Of a DNA stretch of 45,130 nucleotides, positions 1-6,935 are shown piece after piece. The position numbers and the translations under genes were made by a program. Every line of letters begins with the position of its first letter. Position 1 is the stretch's first letter. The notes under the pieces were generated by a model. The model worked only from the letters and a program-made list of their open reading frames with translations. It was not told the DNA's origin and did not search any database. Source of the stretch: an uncultured Christensenella sp. (lineage in GTDB: Bacteria; Bacillota; Clostridia; Christensenellales; UBA1242); NCBI GenBank assembly GCA_949292875.1, contig CASFBJ010000004.1, positions 79,903-125,032 on the forward strand, given 5' to 3'.

Positions 1-969
1 TTAGGTTATGTAGTTGTAAGTGTTGTAGGTGCGGTGCTTGCAATAAATGGATATATATCTTTTGGTGTAATAGTTGCTTTCATGATATACATTAGACTCT
101 TTACGCAACCGCTTAATCAAATAGCGCAAGGTGTAACTAACTTGCAATCTACTGCTGCTGCGACTGAAAGAGTAGTAGAGTTTTTAGCGGAGAATGAGTT
201 GCAAGACGAGAGTGAAAAGACTGTAGTTTTAAAAAATGTTAAAGGCGATGTAGACTTTGAAAATGTTAGTTTTGGATACAATCCAAATAAAAAGATTATA
301 AACAACTTTAGCACGAAAGTAAAAGCAGGGCAAAAAGTCGCTATTGTTGGTCCTACAGGTGCGGGAAAAACCACGCTTGTAAATTTGCTTATGAGATATT
401 ATGAAATTGATGGCGGTAGCATTAAGATAGATGGTGTGGACATAAAAAACATTACAAGAGAAAATGTACACAGTCTTTTTAGTATGGTGCTTCAAGATAC
501 TTGGCTATTTTATGGTACGATAAAGGAAAATGTAAGGTATATGCTAGATAATGTTACAGATGAGCAAATAGTTGAAGCGTGCAAGTCTGTGGGAATAGAC
601 CATTACATAAGAAGTTTGCCAAATGGATATGACACACTACTTGATGATAGCACGACTATAAGTGCTGGGCAAAAGCAACTTTTAACTATTGCAAGGGCGA
701 TAGTACAAGATAGGCCTATGCTTATACTTGATGAGGCAACAAGTTCGGTAGATACGAGAACTGAAATACTTATACAAAGAGCAATGGATAAACTTACGCA
801 AGACAGGACATCTTTTGTTATTGCGCACAGGTTATCTACTATTAAAAATGCCGATTTGATTTTAGTTTTGAAAGACGGAGATATTGTAGAGCAAGGCAAT
901 CATGAACAGTTACTTGCAAAAGGCGGATTTTATGCAACGCTTTACAATAGTCAATTTGATGAAGAATAG
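1..969 (+). CDS. ABC exporter half-transporter, 3' part (enters from left edge)
   Basis: The frame is open from base 1, so the start codon and most of the membrane domain lie outside the window. What remains is the end of the last membrane helices, the coupling region and a complete nucleotide-binding domain. Seen: Walker A GPTGAGKTT (about nt 349-375), Q-loop MVLQDTW, a signature loop reading ISAGQ instead of LSGGQ, Walker B MLILDEATSSVD, and H-loop VIAHRLSTI. This architecture is that of type IV ABC exporters (MsbA/LmrA/YheI-YheH-like), which use ATP to move lipids, drugs or peptides across the membrane. The variant signature often occurs in one half of a heterodimeric pair, so a partner gene just upstream is likely; that is inference. 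A GC-containing hairpin terminator follows about 60 nt after the stop. Confidence 0.93.
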   Translation, partial: LGYVVVSVVGAVLAINGYISFGVIVAFMIYIRLFTQPLNQIAQGVTNLQSTAAATERVVEFLAENELQDESEKTVVLKNVKGDVDFENVSFGYNPNKKIINNFSTKVKAGQKVAIVGPTGAGKTTLVNLLMRYYEIDGGSIKIDGVDIKNITRENVHSLFSMVLQDTWLFYGTIKENVRYMLDNVTDEQIVEACKSVGIDHYIRSLPNGYDTLLDDSTTISAGQKQLLTIARAIVQDRPMLILDEATSSVDTRTEILIQRAMDKLTQDRTSFVIAHRLSTIKNADLILVLKDGDIVEQGNHEQLLAKGGFYATLYNSQFDEE

Positions 970-1026
970 TTTTAAACTGTAATTATATAGTTTTGTAATG
1001 TAAATACTATTTGTATACAAAATTTG

Positions 1027-1055
1027 GGACTTTACTACTTTGTAAAGTCCTTTTT
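1027..1055 (+). terminator. Intrinsic terminator after the ABC exporter
   Basis: GGACTTTAC (1027-1035) pairs perfectly with GTAAAGTCC (1042-1050) around a 6-nt loop and is followed by TTTTT. It ends the exporter unit and separates it from the M16 genes. Confidence 0.88.
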
Positions 1056-1187
1056 CTGTGCTTTTTAGCGTGTAAAATTATGTATAATGCTCATTTTGGA
1101 TAAGGAATGTTGTTATAGATATTATGTAAAAATAAGCAAGTATATTGAGTGAAAAATAATCAATTAGACTTTTGGCAATATAAGATA

Positions 1188-1216
1188 TTGACTTTATTAT
1201 GCTTTTTGGGTATAAT
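1188..1216 (+). promoter_or_regulatory. Sigma-A type promoter for the M16 pair
   Basis: TTGACT (1188-1193), a 17-bp spacer and a perfect TATAAT (1211-1216). Predicted initiation near 1223 gives a leader of about 150 nt ahead of the first M16 gene. Confidence 0.8.
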
Positions 1217-1369
1217 ATCTAAGTACAATATATTAGTAATAATTATTTTTGATATAATACATAAAAAAAGAAATATTTATTTTATGGTTTTATTGGTTTA
1301 AAATTTCGTTTAATATCATTAAGTAAATAATTGATTGCTTATGCAGTTTTTAATAATGTGGGGGTACAT

Positions 1370-2896
1370 ATGGAAAATATGGATAAAGTAGGGACTGAAA
1401 TAGGTAAAGTAAATAGTGAAAATATTAAAAGTGTTAGAGTAGAAAACTTAGGGGACTATACATATCGTGAGTATAGCAACGGACTAAAAATTTGCTATAA
1501 AAAATCTAATCAAACTAAACTTAGTTATACTTTTAGTGGAGGCGCTAAAACGCAAAAAATAAGTGGACTTGCACATTTTGTAGAACATCTTATGTTTATA
1601 GATGATGTTTTAAAGAAAGAATTTTCTGAGTTTACTGGCGCAACAGCTTATGAATATATGTATTTTGAATGTGAAGTTGAACATAAAAATTTGATTAGAT
1701 TGAAAGATTTGCAGGAATATAGTAATGAGAAAAAGAAGATAAAAAATGCAATAAGTAGAAATATAGAATTATTTTTTTATGAATTGAACAGCAAGGGCTG
1801 GAAAGATAGTAATAGTAATTATAAGTTTAATGAGGAAAGATTTGAAATTGAAAAATCTGTAATAGATGAAGAATATACAAGAGATATGGATATTACTAAA
1901 TATGATAGACATGGCCTTGAAGCCTCAATTTTAAGTTACCTAGGGCAAACAGATATAGAAAAAAGATGTGGCAATAGTAAGACATTGAAAAATGTAACAA
2001 TAGATGATGTTATAGAATACAAAGAGCAAAACTTTACAATAGAAAATTTTCTATTGTTTGTAGAAACACCTTTAGAATATGAAAAAATAGAAAACTTGTT
2101 AGTTCAAGACATAAGTAAAAAAATAAAAAGTAATCCACAATACAAAAACGAATATAACAAAAAGTATGTAGATATGAATAAAAATGCTTATTATATTGAT
2201 AGGGTTAAAAACGATTTGTTTTATTCTCAAGCGTATCTCATATTCAATGATAAAATAAACTTTACTACCGCATTTTTACTAGAGTTCTTTATGAGTTGTG
2301 TGAATATAAATAAGATAATATATAATTCAGCAAGAAAAGGGCAGGGTTTATTATATAATAATATTCAAACTCATTTTGTAAATGAAAATGGCTTTAAAGC
2401 AATGGAATTAGATGCAAGTATGAGTAAAGAAAATTTGTCAAAGTATCACATACTTTTAGCAAATAATCTTAGAGTGCTCTTGGATAAAAATATGCAAATG
2501 GAAAATTTTTATAAGTTTAAAAAGTATCTAGAAAATATCAAGATAAATACAAATGAAGATGAAATACAGGATATGGCATTCAATAATGCGCCAAATTATT
2601 ATAGATTAATGGAAAATGCGTTGCAGTCTTTAAAAAATATGACACTTAAAGATTTTGGAGATATGTTAGACACATTAAAAGAAAACATACATTTTAGCAT
2701 TGCTCTTTTAGGAGATATACAAGCGAGTGATTTGCCTAGTATAGATATGCTTGCAGATATAGTAAAAGGCAAAAATGTAGATAGAAAAAATTATCCACAA
2801 GACATGTCACAAGATAAAGACAGGCATAGTAAGATAATCTCATTAGATACTAGAATGACAAAAGCATTAGTTCCAGTGCAAGAAAGAGAAATGTAG
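1370..2896 (+). CDS. M16-family (insulinase-like) zinc metallopeptidase, first copy
   Basis: 508 residues from the ATG at 1370, chosen because a GGGGG Shine-Dalgarno-like run sits 5 nt before it; an in-frame TTG at 1331 would add 13 residues but has no ribosome binding site. The inverted zinc motif HFVEH is at residues 69-73, and the third-ligand glutamate fits E168 in VIDEEY. The H-to-E distance is longer than usual for the family because of a charged insertion. No signal peptide is evident, so it is probably cytoplasmic. The protein is longer than single-unit M16B peptidases (about 420 residues) but far shorter than pitrilysin. Its paralogue follows 96 nt later. The last 60 residues are almost identical between the two, in sharp contrast to the diverged bodies. 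Possible roles are general peptide turnover or processing of a specific exported peptide; nothing in the window identifies a substrate. Confidence 0.85.
   Translation: MENMDKVGTEIGKVNSENIKSVRVENLGDYTYREYSNGLKICYKKSNQTKLSYTFSGGAKTQKISGLAHFVEHLMFIDDVLKKEFSEFTGATAYEYMYFECEVEHKNLIRLKDLQEYSNEKKKIKNAISRNIELFFYELNSKGWKDSNSNYKFNEERFEIEKSVIDEEYTRDMDITKYDRHGLEASILSYLGQTDIEKRCGNSKTLKNVTIDDVIEYKEQNFTIENFLLFVETPLEYEKIENLLVQDISKKIKSNPQYKNEYNKKYVDMNKNAYYIDRVKNDLFYSQAYLIFNDKINFTTAFLLEFFMSCVNINKIIYNSARKGQGLLYNNIQTHFVNENGFKAMELDASMSKENLSKYHILLANNLRVLLDKNMQMENFYKFKKYLENIKINTNEDEIQDMAFNNAPNYYRLMENALQSLKNMTLKDFGDMLDTLKENIHFSIALLGDIQASDLPSIDMLADIVKGKNVDRKNYPQDMSQDKDRHSKIISLDTRMTKALVPVQEREM
2717..2896 (+). repeat. 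180-bp direct repeat, copy A (C-terminal tail of first M16 protein)
   Basis: Aligns without gaps to 4292-4471, with 8 mismatches in 180 bp by direct comparison, and ends exactly at the stop codon in both genes. Similarity outside this block is much lower. Confidence 0.95.
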
Positions 2897-2992
2897 AAAT
2901 ATTAAAGTTTTAAATATTTTTATTTCTTAAAAAATAGCGATAATAAATTTAAATTAGTTAGTTATATTATAACAAATGGAGAAAATAGAAAA

Positions 2993-4471
2993 ATGTTAGA
3001 AAAGAAGAAAATAAAAAATGGTAATGGTTTTTTGTACGAATACAGTAATGGACTAAAGGTTTTTTATAAAAAAAAAGACAAAACACAAATTGCCTATATG
3101 TTTTTAACTGGCTGTAAAATGCAAAAGATTGGTGGACTGGCTCATTTTGTGGAACATTCTTTATTTTTAGATGAAAAATTGAGTTCTATATACGGAAGTG
3201 ATGTAAATGCTAGTGTTGGAAATAATATAACATCTATTGTATTTTACAATATGGATAAAGATGTAGAAATTATTAAAAATGGTGAAAGTGAAGAAAAAGA
3301 TAAGGAAAGCATAAAGTCTATAATTGAAACAAATATAGGCTTGGCTTTTAGTGAGATTAATGGTACAGGTTGGAGTGGAGATTATAAGCAAAATAACTTT
3401 ACTTTTGAAAAGTTTGAAAATGAAAAAAAAGTTATAGATAAAGAATGGGCAATGAAGTCTTTAAAATTGAAAGATTCTTTGTCATTAAGACCATTATTTT
3501 CAGATTACATAACAAACAAAGATAAGTTATTTTCTTGTGGCAATTATAATACTTTAAAAAATGTAACTTTAGACGATGTTATTGAATATAAAAAGAAAAA
3601 TTTTATATTACAAAATTTTATATTTGAAATTGAGACACCATTAAATTATGAAGATATAGAAGATATAGTTGTTAGTAATATAATGTCAAATATACGAAGT
3701 GATGAAAAAAGTAAAAATGAATTTATTGAGCATAAAAACGATATAATGAAAAATGCGTATTATGTTAAAAATTATGAAAGAGAAGCACAAGAAGTAGATT
3801 TTTACATTTTATTTGATAATCAAGTTAGCGATGAAGAAAAAGATATCATGGATTGGTTGTTTTTCGTGAACAACTTAAATGGTGAATTAGAAAAGGTATT
3901 TAGAAGAGAACAAAGTCTTGTATATTTTGCTCAAAGTTTTAAAGAAGATCCTGTGGCAGAAAATAAATGCATATCTTTGTATGCTAGCACTACAAAAGAA
4001 GATACTAACAAGTATTTGTTAACTGTGGCAAATGTATGTAGAAATATTTTAGATAATAATATGCAAATGGAAAATCTTTATAAAGTTAAAAAATATATAC
4101 AAAATAATCAAAGAATGGATGTAAGAGATGTTGATGAAATTGCTGAAGAAATATGGAAAGGGAAAAAGGATCCAATAACCATAGAGAATAATGTAAAAGA
4201 AAAAATAAACAATATGGATATAAATGATTTTAACAATATGATTGATGAAGTTAAAAAGCATATAAATATAGCAGTGGTGATGCAAGGTCAAATACAAGCG
4301 AGCGATTTGCCTAGTATAGATATGCTTGCAGATATAGTAAAAGGCAAAAATGTAGATAGAAAAAATTATCCACAAGATATGTCACAAGATAAAGACAAGC
4401 ATAGTAAGATAATTCCATTAGATACAAGAATGACACAAGCATTAGTTCCAGTTCAAGAAAGAGAAATGTAG
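2993..4471 (+). CDS. M16-family zinc metallopeptidase, second copy
   Basis: 492 residues, with GGAG about 11 nt before the ATG. HFVEH lies at residues 51-55 and the probable third zinc ligand is E151 in VIDKEW, so the catalytic site looks intact. The N-terminal region (SNGLKV, GGLAHFVEH) and the block NVTLDDVIEYK match the upstream gene well; the centre is much more diverged. No signal peptide or membrane segment. There is no clear terminator between the two genes, so they probably share the promoter at 1188-1216 and may form a heterodimer, as paired M16 proteins do elsewhere (for example the AlbE/AlbF pair of subtilosin clusters). No RiPP precursor or radical SAM gene is visible here, so that comparison is structural only. 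Confidence 0.85.
   Translation: MLEKKKIKNGNGFLYEYSNGLKVFYKKKDKTQIAYMFLTGCKMQKIGGLAHFVEHSLFLDEKLSSIYGSDVNASVGNNITSIVFYNMDKDVEIIKNGESEEKDKESIKSIIETNIGLAFSEINGTGWSGDYKQNNFTFEKFENEKKVIDKEWAMKSLKLKDSLSLRPLFSDYITNKDKLFSCGNYNTLKNVTLDDVIEYKKKNFILQNFIFEIETPLNYEDIEDIVVSNIMSNIRSDEKSKNEFIEHKNDIMKNAYYVKNYEREAQEVDFYILFDNQVSDEEKDIMDWLFFVNNLNGELEKVFRREQSLVYFAQSFKEDPVAENKCISLYASTTKEDTNKYLLTVANVCRNILDNNMQMENLYKVKKYIQNNQRMDVRDVDEIAEEIWKGKKDPITIENNVKEKINNMDINDFNNMIDEVKKHINIAVVMQGQIQASDLPSIDMLADIVKGKNVDRKNYPQDMSQDKDKHSKIIPLDTRMTQALVPVQEREM
4292..4471 (+). repeat. 180-bp direct repeat, copy B (C-terminal tail of second M16 protein)
   Basis: Partner of 2717-2896. Five of the eight base differences change the encoded residue or fall in a changed codon; the rest are silent. 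Confidence 0.95.
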
Positions 4472-4554
4472 AAGCGATTATATTAGTAAATAAGCAAGTA
4501 GTTTGCAAATATTGCATTGATTTTATCTCTTATAATAAAAAACTTTTAAAAAAC

Positions 4555-4583
4555 TTGTATATTTTTTAAAAAGTAGATATAAT
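4555..4583 (+). promoter_or_regulatory. Promoter for the PH-domain protein
   Basis: TTGTAT (4555-4560), 17-bp spacer, perfect TATAAT (4578-4583). AAGGAG at 4592-4597 leaves a very short leader before the ATG at 4605. Confidence 0.6.
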
Positions 4584-4604
4584 CATATTATAAGGAGTTG
4601 TGCT

Positions 4605-5132
4605 ATGAGTAATTTTGAAATGATACTTGATAAAGATGAAAGTATATTAAAAGAATACAAACCTAATAAATTGAAAATGTATTTTTCTTCATATTTTTCT
4701 TGTGGTTTATTGTATCTATTTGTTATATTTGCTGGTGTTATGGGATATCTGTTCCCTGAGCAAGGTCAAGAACAAAATATCTGGTTTATAATCATATCTG
4801 TAATTATTGTAGTTGTAGCATTGATTATTCAAACTATAGTTTTAGTACTCGCTTATAAAAAAAGATGTTATTGCATTACAAATAAAAGGATAATTATAAG
4901 GGGCGGAGTAATGGGAGTAGATTATAAATCTTTAGATTTGCAATCTATTAGTGCTGTTGCTGTGTATGTGAGTTTTGTAGATAAACTTTTGCGTAAAGAT
5001 ACAGGTAGTTTAAGATTTGGAAGCATGGGTTCACCTATGACAAATAATGGTACGGTATATACTTTTAATCATGTAAATAAGCCTTATGAAATGTACAAAG
5101 AGATAAAAGAATACATTAACCAAAGTAAATAA
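4605..5132 (+). CDS. Membrane protein with bacterial PH (bPH_2, YdbS-like) domain
   Basis: 175 residues. A short acidic cytoplasmic N-terminus is followed by two hydrophobic helices (about residues 30-50 and 61-85). Next comes a bacterial pleckstrin-homology domain: YCITNKRIIIRGG, then VDYKSLDLQSISAV, DKLLRKDTGSLRFG and a closing helix with PYEMYKEIKEYI. This is the pattern of the former DUF304 family (YdbS/YdbT, YvbH-type), whose cellular role is largely unknown; some members affect resistance to envelope-active compounds. It has its own promoter and terminator and appears monocistronic. AAGGAG sits 7 nt before the start. Confidence 0.82.
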   Translation: MSNFEMILDKDESILKEYKPNKLKMYFSSYFSCGLLYLFVIFAGVMGYLFPEQGQEQNIWFIIISVIIVVVALIIQTIVLVLAYKKRCYCITNKRIIIRGGVMGVDYKSLDLQSISAVAVYVSFVDKLLRKDTGSLRFGSMGSPMTNNGTVYTFNHVNKPYEMYKEIKEYINQSK

Positions 5133-5138
5133 AAATAG

Positions 5139-5172
5139 TGAGTTAGTTTGCATAGTTGCTAACTCATTTTTT
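5139..5172 (+). terminator. Intrinsic terminator after the PH-domain gene
   Basis: TGAGTTAG (5139-5146) pairs with CTAACTCA (5159-5166) and is followed by TTTTTT. Confidence 0.85.
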
Positions 5173-5201
5173 ATTATAATGTTTTTAATATTGTCTTTTT
5201 G

Positions 5202-5230
5202 TTGCTTTTATTTTATATATAAAGTATAAT
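5202..5230 (+). promoter_or_regulatory. Promoter for the S66 peptidase-GNAT unit
   Basis: TTGCTT (5202-5207), 17-bp spacer, perfect TATAAT (5225-5230), then AAAGGAG just before the ATG at 5251. An overlapping alternative is TTGTCT (5191-5196) with TATATA (5214-5219). Confidence 0.6.
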
Positions 5231-5250
5231 GCAAGTAAAGGAGAGATAAA

Positions 5251-6303
5251 ATGTACAAGGCAAATAGACTAAAAAAAGGAGACAAGGTTGCTCTTATTAG
5301 TTTATCATCTGGAATTATGGGAGAAAGTTTTTTAGATTTTGAAGTGCAAATAGGGTTAAAAAGATTAAAAGATTTGGGTCTTGAAGTATGTTTTACACAA
5401 AATGCTATGAAAGGCATAGAATATATAAGAAATAACCCTGAGAAAAGAGCGGAAGACTTGAAGCAAGCATTTTTGGATAAGAGCATAAAAGCTATAATTT
5501 GTGGTATAGGTGGAGATGACTCATATAGAGTGATTCCATATCTAAATTGCGATAAAGAGTTTGAAAAAGCTGTGAAAGAAAATCCTAAAATATTTGTAGG
5601 ATATTCGGATAGTACGACTATACACAACTATCTAAATAGTTTAGGACTTATTACTTTTTATGGAATGAATTTTTTATCTGATTTTGCAGAACTTGGAAAA
5701 GAATGGTTGCCGTACACTAAAAATGCTATAGATTATTTGTTTAATTCCTTTGATTTTTATAATATAGAAAGTAGCAACATTTGGTATGAAGAAAGGAAGT
5801 CTTTTGATGTTTCGCAAGTAGGGATAGAGAGAATAGCGCATGAAGAGAAAAATGGATATATATTTGCAAATGGAAAAGGAAAAGTACAAGGTAAAGTTAT
5901 AGGTGGTTGTATAGAAGTATTGCATAAAAATCTTGAACTAAAAAATATGGGAAAAACATCTTCTTTTCCTTCTTTAATAGAGTTTGAAAATGGTTTATTA
6001 CTTTTAGAAAGTAGTGAGATGAAGATAGAACCAAAAACATATGAAAGCATGATTAAAGATATAGAAAAAGAAAAGATTTTTGAAAATGTAAATGGCATAA
6101 TAATGGGTAAACCACAAGACGAAGTATATATGCAAGAGTACATAGACATACTAAAAGCAGTTGCTATAAAATACAATCTTGCACTAATTTGTAATGTAAA
6201 TGTCGGGCATGCTTTTCCACATACACTTATACCACTTGGTGCAAAAATGGAGATAGACTGCGATAAAAAGTCATTAGCGATAATAGAGAAAACATTGAAC
6301 TAA
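5251..6303 (+). CDS. S66 serine peptidase, MccF / LD-carboxypeptidase family
   Basis: 350 residues with a strong AAAGGAG ribosome binding site. The Ser-Glu-His set of family S66 can be assigned: nucleophile S119 in VGYSDST, E222 in IGGCIEVL and H320 in NVNVGHAFPH; the glycine-rich GIGGDDS turn (85-91) supports the oxyanion hole. S66 contains LdcA, which trims tetrapeptides in peptidoglycan recycling in the cytoplasm, and MccF, which gives microcin C immunity by cleaving the amide between aspartate and the nucleotide. The length and the placement of Ser near 119 and His near 320 are closer to MccF-like members (about 345 residues) than to LdcA (about 305), but function cannot be fixed from sequence. 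No signal peptide. It is followed 11 nt later by a GNAT acetyltransferase. Confidence 0.88.
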   Translation: MYKANRLKKGDKVALISLSSGIMGESFLDFEVQIGLKRLKDLGLEVCFTQNAMKGIEYIRNNPEKRAEDLKQAFLDKSIKAIICGIGGDDSYRVIPYLNCDKEFEKAVKENPKIFVGYSDSTTIHNYLNSLGLITFYGMNFLSDFAELGKEWLPYTKNAIDYLFNSFDFYNIESSNIWYEERKSFDVSQVGIERIAHEEKNGYIFANGKGKVQGKVIGGCIEVLHKNLELKNMGKTSSFPSLIEFENGLLLLESSEMKIEPKTYESMIKDIEKEKIFENVNGIIMGKPQDEVYMQEYIDILKAVAIKYNLALICNVNVGHAFPHTLIPLGAKMEIDCDKKSLAIIEKTLN

Positions 6304-6314
6304 AAAGGTGAAAT

Positions 6315-6872
6315 ATGATATTAGAAACAAAAAGTTTATGGTTAAAAACGACTGAAATGTCTGATTTGCAAAAGTTGCATGAAAATTTTTGGACAGATGT
6401 ACAAGCATCAAAAGCAATGCTTTGGAAACCGTCTCAAAGAATAGAAGATAGCGAGAAAAAAATAAAAAATCTTTTAAGTACAAAGCATACAATATTTTTT
6501 ACTATAATAAAAAAAGATGATAAAGAGCCTATAGGCCTTGCAACTATAACAAAAAACAAACAAGACGAAACAATAATAGATAATATAGGTTTTGGTTTTG
6601 GATATAACTATACTCATAAAGGATATGGTATAGAAACGCTACTAATGCTTGTAGAATTTTGTTTTTCAAAACTTGGGACTAAAAAAATAAATGTATCCTA
6701 CTTAAAGCAGATAGGCGTAAGTAACAATTTGCAAAAAATGTTTGGGTTTGTGCCGAGTGAAATAGGACTTACACAGGTTTCAAGAAAGCACACAGGAGAA
6801 GTACTTGAAGTGGAAAACTATACACTTACAAAAGAAATGTGGGATATGAAAAAAATGCAAATGGGAAAATAG
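6315..6872 (+). CDS. GNAT-family N-acetyltransferase (RimJ/RimL-like)
   Basis: 185 residues, ATG preceded by AAGGTG. The fold order fits GNAT: an N-terminal strand LETKSLWLKTTEMSD, the central strands FFTIIKK and PIGLATITK, and the acetyl-CoA pyrophosphate loop in HKGYGIETLLMLVEF, followed by a strand with NNLQKMFGFV. RimJ/RimL-type enzymes acetylate ribosomal-protein N-termini or small molecules, using acetyl-CoA. The gene is 11 nt downstream of the S66 peptidase, with no terminator between, so they are almost certainly co-transcribed. The pair resembles the two immunity activities against microcin C (MccF peptidase and the acetyltransferase domain of MccE); that parallel is inference from gene content. 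Confidence 0.85.
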   Translation: MILETKSLWLKTTEMSDLQKLHENFWTDVQASKAMLWKPSQRIEDSEKKIKNLLSTKHTIFFTIIKKDDKEPIGLATITKNKQDETIIDNIGFGFGYNYTHKGYGIETLLMLVEFCFSKLGTKKINVSYLKQIGVSNNLQKMFGFVPSEIGLTQVSRKHTGEVLEVENYTLTKEMWDMKKMQMGK

Positions 6873-6884
6873 ATAACATAAAAA

Positions 6885-6922
6885 AACACAATATGTAAAA
6901 TATTACATATTGTGTTCTTTTT
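6885..6922. terminator. Bidirectional terminator between convergent genes
   Basis: A 14-bp perfect stem: AACACAATATGTAA (6885-6898) with TTACATATTGTGTT (6903-6916), loop AATA. T-rich runs flank it on both strands, so it can end the GNAT unit on the plus strand and the large lipoprotein gene on the minus strand. Confidence 0.9.
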
Positions 6923-6935
6923 TATAATTAATTTC

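Larger units (their letters stand above)
970..1369. other. 400-bp gene-free interval: terminator, promoter and long leader
   Basis: Holds the exporter terminator (1027-1055) and the promoter at 1188-1216. The roughly 150 nt from the predicted transcription start to the M16 start are AT-rich with no convincing structured element. A second TATAAT at 1253-1258 has no matching -35. No tRNA or small ORF with a ribosome binding site was seen. Confidence 0.6.

Noticed and set aside
2897..2992. AT-only hairpin between the two M16 genes as a terminator
   Set aside because: AAATATT/AATATTT stem has no G-C pair and is weak; the two genes are more likely co-transcribed.
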